Origin: Apoderus coryli | Taxonomy: Eukaryota > Arthropoda > Insecta > Coleoptera > Attelabidae | DNA length: 64,000 nt | Direction of reading: 5' to 3' | Assembly: GCA_911728435.2 (NCBI GenBank) | Contig: OU452216.1 | Location: forward strand, 861,981 to 925,980 | Shown here: positions 1-12,100 of the stretch, in pieces | Numbering within the stretch: the first letter of the stretch is position 1 | How the letters are laid out: each line of letters begins with the position of its first letter | Notes under the pieces: model-generated | What the model was told of the DNA's origin: nothing | The model's database searches: none | The model's input: only the letters and a program-made list of their open reading frames with translations | Program-made: the position numbers and the translations under genes

Positions 1-3000
1 AAACTAACTTCTCATTGATGTCCTTTGATTGCATTCGCTGGCGTTTCTTTACGCCAATTTTCGCTGTCAAGAACTCTTCTTCAAATTTCATAACCTTAAG
101 CTCATTTTCTTTCAAATGGTAATCGTTGTAAAGCGGTGTTGAGGCGACAAGATCTGCCTTAATTTGATTATAGAAATTCGTATATTCTTCATCCATGTTG
201 ATGTTCAATTCATTTATTGCATCAACATCTTTCAATACACATTTACGATATTCTTGTAGAGGATTCAGACTGCTTTCCATCTCATTTACCATATTCTGCA
301 CACTGCAATAAACGTTCATGTTAGATTTATGATGGAAATAACCGAAAATACTGATACTGCGATACAGTTCGGTACCGTGTGGGGTATACCCGGTGGTTAA
401 GTTTTGAAAACGGAAACTTATGAAGCAGACAAAGAACCATAAAATAATATCAGTTTGTAATACAAACTATATTCGATAAATGCTTCATTACAAAGATACA
501 CCTTTCTACGTAAAAAATATTATTTTACTTCTACCAGTGGAGTGCGTACGGCCACATCTTCGAGCAATTAATAAAATGGTACGCTACTGTTGTTTTTTTA
601 AGTAAAAATTATTTCTGGAATCCTTATTCAATTTACTCCTCACTTTTCTTCGTTCGACACATCGTTTGCCAGTAAAATATTAAAATTCTTTAAGCAACTG
701 CAATTCAAACAAATTTCAAACTGTCGTAGTATGTCATGAAAAAAAAAACTCTTACTGTCAGTGTTTTTCATTTTATTATGACAGTTAATTGAATTGTCTG
801 GTAATTTAATTTATTTATTTATTCAAGGGCCAAGTCCATTATTACAATACGAAAATAAAACTAGCTGTTGCCCTCGAGGCACGAATAGCTCTCCATATTT
901 AAGTGTAAAAGTAATAATTTTATGACCTTTTTGTCATTTATCTAAATTTTTGTTTTGTTTTAGACATCAGTTATTTTTTTTTTTTTGTATCGGGTTTTGT
1001 GCCTTTTTCTTCTCTTTGGAGGCACTATTTATACGCAGATATTTTATATTTCAGATCTAGGCCAAATTCTTGTACGCAAAATAATTGATTTTTTTTAGTT
1101 TTATTATAAAATTTATTTTGCCCCCTTTTCTACTATTTACGAACGCCTATGTAAACAAAATTGTTATGCTGCATGTTGTAGGTTATCCGTTAAGTGGTTT
1201 TTGAGTTATCACGGATACAATTTTTTCCTGACCCTTTTATAGAATTTTCACGGACGCCTATGGAACATTAATTTTTGTCGTGTATTTTTAACACAAATTC
1301 ATCTAGTTAAATTTTTTACATTTTAATTTTTTTTTCATTTCACCCCTTTTTTTTACTATTTACGAACGCCTATGTAAATAAAAATTTTATGCTGCATTTT
1401 TTAGGTTATCTTATATGAAAGCTATATATAATTAGCCAATTTTTCTGGTATATTTGGGAAACATTTTTTTTTCGTTTTTGACTCTTTTTTTTAAGACTAT
1501 TTTCGAACGCATGTGTGAACTAATTCTTTTATGTAACCTTTTTTAGGTTATATTCTATCACACCTATAAAAAATTATTCAATATTTCGGATAAGTTTAAG
1601 AACTATAATTTTTTTAATTTTTGAACCCTCTTTTAAACCCCTTGCCTACGCTCAATGTTAATCACCACCTATAAATAGCTTGTAGTATTTTCGTACCAAA
1701 TGTGGTTAAAATCCGTTAAGTGGTTTTTGAGTTATCACGGATACAAATTTTTTCTGACCCTTTTATAGAATTTTCACGGACGCCTATGGAACATTAATTT
1801 TTGTCGTGTATTTTTAACACCAACTCAACTAGTTAAATATAAAAATTTTTACATTTTAATTTTTTTTATTTTACCCCTTTTTCTACTATTTACGAACGCC
1901 TATGTAAATAAAAATTTTATGCTGCATTTTTTAGGTTATCTTATATCAAAGCTATATATAATTAGCCAATTTTTCTGGTATATTTGGGAAACATTTTTTT
2001 TTCGTTTTGACCCTTTTTTAACACTATTTTCGAACGCCTGTGTGAACTAATTCTTTTATGTAACATTTTTTAGGTTATATTCTATCACAACTATAAAAAA
2101 TTATTCAAGATTTCGGATAAGTTTAAGAACTATGATTTTTTAAATTTTTGAAACCTCTTTTAAACCCGTTGCCTACGCTCAATGTTAATCACCACCTATA
2201 AATATCCTGTAGTATTTTCGTACCAAATGTGGTTAAAATCCGGTAAGTGGTTTTTGAGTTATCACGGATACAAATTTTTTCTGATCCTTTTATAGAATTT
2301 TTACGGACGCCTATGTTACATTAATTTTTGTCGTGTATTTTTAACACCAATTCATCTAGTTAAATATAAAATTTTTTACATTTTAATTTTTTTTTATTTT
2401 ACCCCTTTTTCTACTATTTACGAACGCCTATGTGAATAAAAATTTTATGCTGCATTTTTTAGGTTATGTTATATCAAAGCTATATATAATTAGCCAATTT
2501 TTCTGGTATATTTGGGAAACGTTTTTTTTTTCGTTTTTGACCCTTTTTTTAAACTATTTTCGAACGCCTTTGTGAACCAATTCTTTTATGGAATATTTTT
2601 TAGCTTATATTGTATCACAACTATGAAAAATTATTCCATATTTCGAATAAGTTTAGGAAATATATATTTTTTATGTTTTGACCCTTTTCCACTATTTACG
2701 AACGCCTATGAAAGTAAGTTATTCATGACACATTTTATAGGTTATATTCTATCAAAACTATCAATAACTAGTTAATATTTCTGCTATTTTTAAGAAATAC
2801 GTTTTTTTTTAAATCTTTTTTACCCCATTTTACACTATTTTCGAACGCCAATGTGGTCATATATTTTATGTTCAATATTTTAGGTTATATTCAATTAAAT
2901 GCGTAAAAAATTATGCAGTATTTCGGATAAGTTTAAGAACTATGAATTTTTTTAATTTTTGAACCCTCTCTTAAACCCTTTGCCTACGCTCAATGTTTCC

Positions 3001-3091
3001 CAAAATCTAATCAGCTCCTTGCCATGTGCAATAGTATTTTTGTACCAAATTTGGTTAAAATCTGTTAAGCGGTTTTTGCGTTTTCGTGGAT

Positions 3092-3126
<35 letters not shown>

Positions 3127-6100
3127 TTTTTTTAAAACTACTTATTTATGTATAAGTATTTCCGGTGAAATTAAAAAACATTTTTTTTTCATGAAACTAA
3201 TAGTCTCCATATATTACATATATGATATGGAGAGCTAAAAAAAAGTAAGCATGACAATCACCAAACCAATGCTCAATACTGATGGCAAAGCAGTTGTGAA
3301 AATCTGATATTAAAAGCCGCCTTCCCAGGAACTCGTTAGTTGGAGAGAAAAAGTCTAGTTCCAGACTTGAACATTGACTGGTCAAACGACATGCCCTAGG
3401 ATAAAGCTACCCCTGGCATAATTTGTCCGGTAATATACTTCACGAAATACATGAGTCGCCCTAACAGCTCTGAGAGGAACATGGAGCCCAATCTGTGAGA
3501 GCAAGATAGATGAATTAATGATTTTGTAAAAGATGCTAAGGTCTCTCACGCTCCTACACGATCCCAACGTCTTCAATCCCATCTCCTCCATCAGTGCATC
3601 ATAATTGTAGACATGGTCAACAGGTGGAAACGGTGCTTGAGTCCTCTCGATATGAGCACATGACAGACATAGAAGGGGCTCCAAACCATAGATGGGTACT
3701 CTTGATGAGGTCTGACAAGCGATGTATATATGGAAAGCATTGCTCTATGTCATTAATAAATAGGTTGAACAATTATGGGCCCAAGTAGGAACCTCCAGGA
3801 ACACCGGAAGTGACTTTCACCGGCCTAGAACAAAACTCATCAGTCGGATAACCTGAGTCATACTTGACAGGTAGCTCTCCAACCAGGAAAGCAAGGAATC
3901 TGTCCCCCGGCACCTGCCAGCTTATGAACGAGAAGACCGTGGTTGATGCGATCAAAAGCCTTGGAGAAGTCGGTATATAATGTATGAATTTGATCACCCC
4001 TTTCTAACGCCGACAAGAAGTCCGTGAACTCGAGAAAATTGGGCTCTGTGGATTTACCGGATTGAAAACCATATTGCTCGTCTATAATAGATGGACTCAA
4101 GGCAGGTGCCAGTGACAAGATTTTCAAAGAGCTTCGGAATGCTACTAAGAATGCACATAGCTCTTCGATCGGGGAACAATCAACCCCGTATACATAGTGT
4201 CGAATTTGCCATTAAAAACGACCTAATTAGTTATTTGGACGAACTATCATACCATCTGACATAAATAAGAGGTTGATGATTTGTCGTCGCAAACTAAGAA
4301 TGTCCGGATGCTACATCAGAGCTTCCTACCATGCCACTAAGGCCCCTCTCCACAGAGCCTCAACCCACTGCAAACCAGGGATGGCTTCGGTCTTTTAAGG
4401 GATTGCACGTCAATATGTTCCCGGTGGAAGGAACAGTTTCAGGAAGTCCTAAAGAGTGACAGTAATGTCGACAATTCAACACTCGGTTGCCACATAGACC
4501 AACCCAACAACACTTGCGAGATGTACCTGCACTGCAAGAAGTTGAAAGAACTATTCGGTAACTTAAAACCCTAAATCAGCTGGCTAATGGCATCTTCCTG
4601 AGCTTTTTAAAGAAGGAACCGAAACCGTGCCTGCTGAAATGCGAGATGTCTCAATTGACACTATATTTAAATAAAAGGAGGATAGGTCCGTATGTGGAGA
4701 CTATCGTGGTATCTTTCTCCTCTCCATCGCCTGAAATGTTCTTGGAAGAATTGTGTCCAATCTTCTTCTCCCATTCTCGGAAGGGTGCTTGCCGGAAACA
4801 CAATGTGATCGATATATGACCTTGTCAAGGCGTTCGACCCCACTAACCGTGAGGCTCTGTGGAGGATATTGAAGCTCAACGGATGTCGCCGGAAATTCAT
4901 CCGGATACTTCGACTCCTTTAGGATAATATGAAAGCAGCATTTCCCATCAGCTGCGGACGGGGAGAGACCTTTCCAATAACTGGTGTGAAGCAGGGTTGT
5001 GTCATTGCACCGACCTTGTTTTTGGTGTTTGTGGTCCAACTTGTTAAGAATGAACCGGGGGAATAGAGATCGTCTGCAGATTTGATGGCGGCTGACTCTT
5101 CAACCTTCGTAGACTTCCAGCTGGGACGAAGATCGTATCCACATCAGTCATTCAGCTTCCTTCCATACGCGAATGACAATGTAGTCTTAGCTGATACAGA
5201 AGATGATCTTCAATACCTATATACTAAATGCATTTAACAGCGCATACAAGAGTCTTGATCTGAATATATTCAGATCTAATCATTATAATGAAAACACAGA
5301 TTCTCTACCAGCCTGCACCAAACACTGTGGCGATCCCACCACATATTCGAGTTAACAGAGACAGACTTCAGAACATAATAATAATAATAATAATAATGAC
5401 TTTATTGTGTGAAGTTAATTACACAAAAGGCGAAGTTGAGGCTAATCTAAACTAAACAAACCCTATAAAAAACGAAAACAAAAAAACAATTATGACTTAA
5501 TAAAAATTAAAATATAAAATATACCCAACAAAAACAAAATATGAAAATACTACACTAATTACTTACTAAAATGTGATACTATTATTAATAATTAAGTCTC
5601 GAACTGAGGCCCCGAAACGTTGACCAGACAAACACGCCACTTCAACAGGCAATGCGTTGTACAATCGTGAGATACTGTAACTAAACGACCTCTCAAATAA
5701 TGCAGTGCTATGTAGTGGCGGAGTAATAACGTGACTATTGCGAGTATATATAGAATGACCACGACCTCCATACTCAATTTTATTGAATAAGTATAGAGGA
5801 GTCTTCGAATGCACAATTTTATTGTACAAAACAAGTAGATGTAGAAGTCTCCTCTGTTCCATTCTCATCCATCTCAGTTCAATAATCTTAGCGCTCACTC
5901 CACGATCCCTCGCTCGAATGCCAGTTATTAAACGCACACAAGAATTCTGCATGAGCTGAATCCTATGCTCATCGGCACCAAGTAGGCAGGGCCCATAAAC
6001 GACATCGCCAAAATTAAAGTGTGATAGAACCAGACTATCACAAAGCATTTTCCGGGTGGACTGGTTCAATAAAAGTCGTTGACTGTATATCATCTTCAGG

Positions 6101-9100
6101 TTGCAGAACGCTTTTTTGATGCAGGCACCTACATGTTCCCTAAACCGCAAATCAGCGTCAATTAATATTCCCAAGCTTTTAACAGTTTGACATTTCAAAT
6201 CAACACCATCCAGATTAAGTTTCAGCACGGTGGAAGCAGCAATTCTGGCCTGATGCGTTCCCAATAGCAACAGCTGTGTCTTGTCTGGATTTATAGTAAG
6301 GCAGTGATTCTTAGATAGTTCCACAAGACTCCGCAAATCGTAATTCACATGCTCACAACTTTGAGCAATATCCGTCGGCCTAAAGGACATATATACTTGA
6401 GTATCGTCAGCATATAAATGAGCTGAGCAATATCTCAATCTCTTTACGAATTGTGAAGTATACAAGGAGAACAGCATTGGCCCAAGAATCGAACCCTGAG
6501 GCACACCACACTTTAATCTCCTGCTCTGCGAGACCTTGCCATCCAAAACCACAGCCTGATATCTATCATGAAGATAGGAACCAAGCAATGCCAAAGCAGA
6601 CTCTCCAAAGCCAAGATAATACATTATCGCCAACATTAAATCGTGATCGACCCGATCAAATGCTTTAGAAAAATCCAACAGTACCAAGGCTGTTAGCCGA
6701 CCATGATCAGCCGCAAGCAGAGCATCATCCAACACCTTTAACAATGCCGTTGAACAACTGTGTCCCTTACGAAAACCTGACTGGACTTCCGGGAGCAAGC
6801 CATTCTCATCAATGTATTTCCTCATTTGATCGTGCAAAATTCTCTCATATACCTTGGAGATAGCAGGAAGTATACTAATAGGTCTTAGATCCTTCAAAGC
6901 CGACGGATTCCTGCACTTAGGGATAGGAATAACATTCGCTCGCCTCCAACTCGATGGAAAGTTCTTCGTTTCTATAGAGAAATTGACCAGATGTAGTATG
7001 ATGGGAACAATAAAAGGACAGGAACGCACAAGCATGTCGGCATTAATTTTATCATGTCCAATAGCATTAGACTTAATCTTGAGCAAAGCATTAAGTACGT
7101 CTTCAAAAGTCGCCAGTCTGAACTCGAAACTAATGTCAGAATCAAATCTATTCGATAAATAAAAAGCAAGTGTTTCGCGATCAGGGGAACTATTAGATAT
7201 ATCAAGGAAAAAGTCATTTATGTTATCTACATTACCCAAGGTAGATGGAATAGTTGTTTTGTCCCTGCTGTATATATCCAACTCCCTCAACAGTTTCCAA
7301 TTTTGGCTGGAGCTATTTCGACGAATACTACTCTCCAAATATCGCCTCTTTGCACTACTTACTTCACATGACACCAAGTTCCTTATTCTTTTGTACGCAT
7401 CCCAATCCGCAACAGAACGACTTCTTCTATATTTAGCTAACGCTTTTTCCCTTTGCCTTTGCAAATCCTTAATATTTTGTGAAAGCCAAGGAGCCTTCTT
7501 CTTGGAGATTCTTACAGTTTTTAAGGGAGCATACCGATCGAAAACTTCTAAGAGGTACTGATTGAATAATGCAACCTTCATGTCTATGTTATTTATATAA
7601 AAAATATTATGGAAAGGCATATTCATTAAATCATTGTAAAAAAGATACTGGTGGAGAAAACTGGTGGAGAAAACGTCGGGAGTAGCCACAGTGCATGTCT
7701 AAAACATTAATGTTAAAATCCCCCATAGATATTAACTGATTACAGTCAACTAGACCTCTACAAATATTTCCTTCAAATTCAGAAAAAAACTCCCCCATCC
7801 CCGTTGAGCCTGGAGGTCGGTATAACAAACACAAAATATTTTTAACCATACCGAATTTAAATTTAATCCAAATTTGTTCAGCATGGTCATTATCAAAATT
7901 CAAAACTTGAGTAAAATTGATAGACTTCCTTACGTACAGCAATACTCCACCACCTCGACAGCGACCACGGTCGTGTCGTACAAAATTGTAGCCATTAATA
8001 ATCAGATAGTCATCCAATGTGCGTTCGTCTAGCCAAGTCTCAGAGAGCCCAATAATGTCGAAACTATTATCTAAAACATAAGACTTAAATTGTTCAAACT
8101 TAGGCAATAATGATCTGATGTTTAAATGAACAACATTAAATGCATCCATTGTGAAACTATAAGTCTAAAACTAAACTTTAATTTGTCAAAACTTAAATAT
8201 AGTTAAATATGTAAATAAACAATATTACATGAACCAAGAAGCAATACATATTCAATAAAACTAAAAGGACACAAATTATTCACTAACATCACCCTTCAGA
8301 ACTTCTATCTGCTCAAGGCTTTCCAGTCTAGCTATTCTTGCCGTTTCATTTTTCCGACAGAAAATATGGCCATCTTTATACCAAACGTACTTGTATCCGG
8401 ACTCCCTCAGCTGACGCGCTCTGTAAAACAAATCCCTTGATTCCTTAGACATATCTTCATTAATATAAATTCTTCGCCCTGGTCCAGGCAATTGCAACTC
8501 TACTGAGTTCAAATCACCTATTCGCCTACGTTTTTCCATAACACTACTCTTTGCTTTGCTATCACCAAATGTTACAAGTAAAGGCCTAGTACCCGAACGA
8601 CCAGGAAGCTTTTTAACAATTAGCTTACTCTGCTCAGATGTTGGTACACCCAAACCGCTGAGGAGTTTTGTCACTTCCTCCTTTTCCGAAGAACCTTCCT
8701 GATGCAATCCTCTAATGATTATGTTATTACTTCTCCTCTCAACGTCCTTCTGATTAGATATTACCTTTTGGATAGCGTTCACTTCAGTTTGCAAGGCATT
8801 TACACTTCTCTTCAATTGTTCGTTTTCTTTCTTTAATGATTTATTCTCCACCAAAATCTGCTTTAAGGTACTACGTATTTCCTCCACCCCACGGTTGTGA
8901 AAATCAAGCGATTCCTCAAAGCTTTCAAACTTTTTAGAAAGACGTCCAATTACCTCCTGCAGATTGTTGATTGCAGCAAGTTGAGTCTCCTGCGGAACAC
9001 CACATGAGCCACACTGGTCGACACGAGCAGCGACAGGAGTCTTGTCCTTGGGAAACAAGAGGGCAGATCTCCTTCTATTTCTGCTAGGAGAAGGATCCCG

Positions 9101-12100
9101 TATGTCAGTTCTGTACATCAAAGAAGGTTCGTCATCATCCTCAGATAGCTGGCAATTAGCAGATGATCCTCCTTTCACTTGACATTGTTTACATATCCAG
9201 GACACATCATGCTTTTTAGGTCCAGTTACATCCTCCTTTTTATATCCTGCACATGTCAAGTGTACCCATAACTGACAAGCACCAGCACACTGTATACGAA
9301 AATTGGTCTTACCCAATTTCTGGCCACATAACTTGCAGGACATAATATTTTGTAGCAACTCACTAAGTCCCAAATATAAATCAATCAATGCAAAGCCGAT
9401 TTATTGTAAAAACGGAATATACAAAAAAAATGTAGTACCTACAGATACAGAATGATATGGGAATTTAACAGTTTATACACTAATTAAAAGTACAAAATCA
9501 ACAGGTTACTTAACACATTTGAGTAAATAAAGATACGCAAAATCAAGTCCACAACTACATCTCAAAACTCGCGCAAACCACAGATCAAAATACAAATATG
9601 CGACCGAAAAAAATCATATTAAACACGAGCGCGAGTTTCACGTGCCTATACTTATAAAGGCCCATGGAATTTGAGAGAGTTTCTCTTACCCCGGCAGCAT
9701 TTTCGCGGCGAACACAAGTATCGATGATAACCTGAAACAACTAGCACTGAGGCGATTGTCAGGCACCAGCTGCCATGGACTGGTCACGTAATCCGCATGC
9801 CAACGGAACGCCTTCCGAAGAGAATACTTTATTCACAGCTTAAGGTCGGCTCATGAAATCAGGAAGGACACCAAAAGAGGTACAAGGATGGCTTAGATGT
9901 GAAGAACAACTGGGAGCAGATCGCGAACGATCGACCGATATGGACGCATACCATTTACGAGGACCATAAAGTTTTTGAAGAGCAGCGCGACGACATGTGG
10001 ATGCGAGGAGAGAGCATCCAAACGCATCTGTGGTACATCGCACCTGCAACAGCCGGTAAACAACAGAAATCCCTGAGTTGGACTAATTCATAGTCGCTAG
10101 CGAGTGATGATGATGTCATTAGGCATCATTTTTAAAGCCAAACCAGATGGCATAATTAAAAGTTTAATTAAATGCTAAGGAAAAATAATTCTCATATGAT
10201 ACGTACTTTCTATGTGACACTGTGTAAATAAAAAAAAATTGGTAACAATAAATCTGAAATATTCATCAAATTATACATGTCGGTTCAAAAGTTAGAATCG
10301 AAGATGTAAATTGTTGCGTAGAACTTTGGGGGTAAATATTCGTTAGGAGAAATTTGGTTTAGGTAGATCACAAACTATACTTATTAGGAGCTCCCCAATC
10401 CGCTTCCAGATTTATGTCACAAACTTCACCGGACAGCCTATATAAATATTAGTACCTACTAATCTTATACATACACTTGTATACATGGTTTAATGTTGTG
10501 CAGTTGCTTCTCAATGAATTCGATGGTTTGATCGGTTCGTAAATTATCCAACTTATTTCGACTAATTTCGCTCTCCAGCCATTTACAGGAACTTTTCAAA
10601 CCTAGAAATATGTAAATACATTATTTTATTATATCCTACAAGACTGTAATATATTATAGATCTGAAACATGTTTCAGTCTTGACGATTTCAGCATTTCTA
10701 TAAATAAAGCCTAACATTTCTACATGCCTTCTGGACCACATTTTCTATATGATTCCCAAATGTCATATTTTTATCGCTAAGCTTTGACAAGACATTCTCC
10801 TTCGACATTGTACTTAATATTGGGACTAAGTCGATTGATATAGCAGGAGTACAATAAGTTTTAAGAGGGAGTTTATGTTAACACAATCTAAGACTGAAGA
10901 TAGTATTTTACTAATTTTAAGCTCGTCAGCATTCATTATGCAGTCAGCATGAATACAATTGTCTCCAATGCCATAAATTAAGTGATCAGATAATAAAAAA
11001 TTGATTTAAGAAAAATCGATTAACCATCATGATATACAGGGTGTACGGAATGACGTGTACAACGGAATAGCACACATTCCTTGGCCGAAAATATTATGAT
11101 TTAGGTCAAGTTATCTATATACAAAATTGCTTCGTTTCTGCCCTAGAGGGCTTTAAAAGTGAATATTTGATAGATTTTATTCATTTTTTAGATACACGTT
11201 TGCACCAATAAACTACAGTTTTTTATTGAAGAAACTCCAACTTCTAGAATTACAGGGTGTTTAAAAGCTTAGTCACAATAACTTATCTACCCATATTTTT
11301 TGTAACCCTCGTATAATCAATACCAGTTTTGTTTTGTGAATAGTTCTTTTTATTTAGAAACTATTTACTTTTTTACAAAATTTTAGTTTGTCAAACAGTT
11401 TAGAAATAAAAAAATATTTTCTAAGTCGCTACAAGCCTGAATCAGTACAATACTATAAATACGTAGTTAAAATTGACAATGACTTAGAGATAAACCGTAA
11501 AAACAAAAAGACGAAATTCTAAACGCAAATCAGGTTAAATGAAATTATAATAATAACCATCTTTTAATAAATACTTTGTGCTAAGTTACAATAATTATTA
11601 AGTATGCTGATTCAGGCATGCATGTAGGGATTTAGAAATTATTTTGTTACCTCTAAACTGTTAGACAAACTAAAATTTTGTAAGAGAGTAAATAAATATT
11701 CACTTTTAAAGCCCAAACCACGCAATTTTATATATAGATAGGTTGACCTAAATCATCATATTTTCGGCCAAAGAATTTGTGCTATTCCGTTGTACACGTC
11801 ATTTCCAGACACCCTGTATAAAAAGAAAAATTGAATAGCATAATAATGTTAGTTTTTGATTTTATTTAAATAGAGGTGACCTCAATGGAAATTTCTGGAA
11901 CATTAAATTTATAAGTTTCTCTTTTTGCAACTGATGATGAAGCTGGTTTAAGTTCCGAAAATTGTTTGGATACTGATTATAAATTTCTATTAATTAACTC
12001 CACAGTATGGACAATTTTTAAAAATTATCATTAATTAATTGATGATTTATCACTCACTGATGCACGACCATGAAGAAATTCTGGAAACTACTTATACATT

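Larger units (their letters stand above)
1..7608. repeat. Left copy of a near-identical duplicated segment (partner 56393-64000)
   Basis: The sequence matches 56393-64000 at a constant offset of 56392 from the first to the last base of the pair, so there is no indel. I noticed two substitutions: G at 987 versus T at 57379, and G at 3476 versus A at 59868. The copy holds most of exon 3 of the minus-strand coiled-coil gene, repeat family A, two degenerate LINEs and most of ORF2 of a CR1/Jockey-like LINE. Both window edges cut the duplication, so its true ends are not seen. Confidence 0.97.
5376..9700 (-). mobile_element. LINE A, CR1/Jockey-like non-LTR retrotransposon, nearly full length
   Basis: Minus strand, 5' to 3': ORF1 (9388-8276), endonuclease part (8149-7631), reverse transcriptase (7689-5566), 3' UTR with AATAAA and a terminal (ATT)n tail at 5398-5376. 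The (ATT)n tail is typical of CR1-like elements. The 5' boundary near 9700 is inferred from where the RTE-like sequence resumes. ORF2 is damaged in the endonuclease, so this copy should not be autonomous. Confidence 0.8.

Noticed and set aside
2512..2775. 87-codon open frame in family A (and its copy at 58904)
   Set aside because: It is made of phenylalanine-rich translation of T-runs inside a tandem array; no domain.
5371..5398. (ATT/TAA)n runs here and at 43214, 49355 and 52220 as plain microsatellites
   Set aside because: Each sits at the 3' end of a LINE reading frame next to AATAAA, so they are LINE tails.
11930..11990. ACTGATGATGAAGC...TTCCGAAAAT as another hammerhead
   Set aside because: Helix II pairs poorly and helix I and III are absent; too weak to list.
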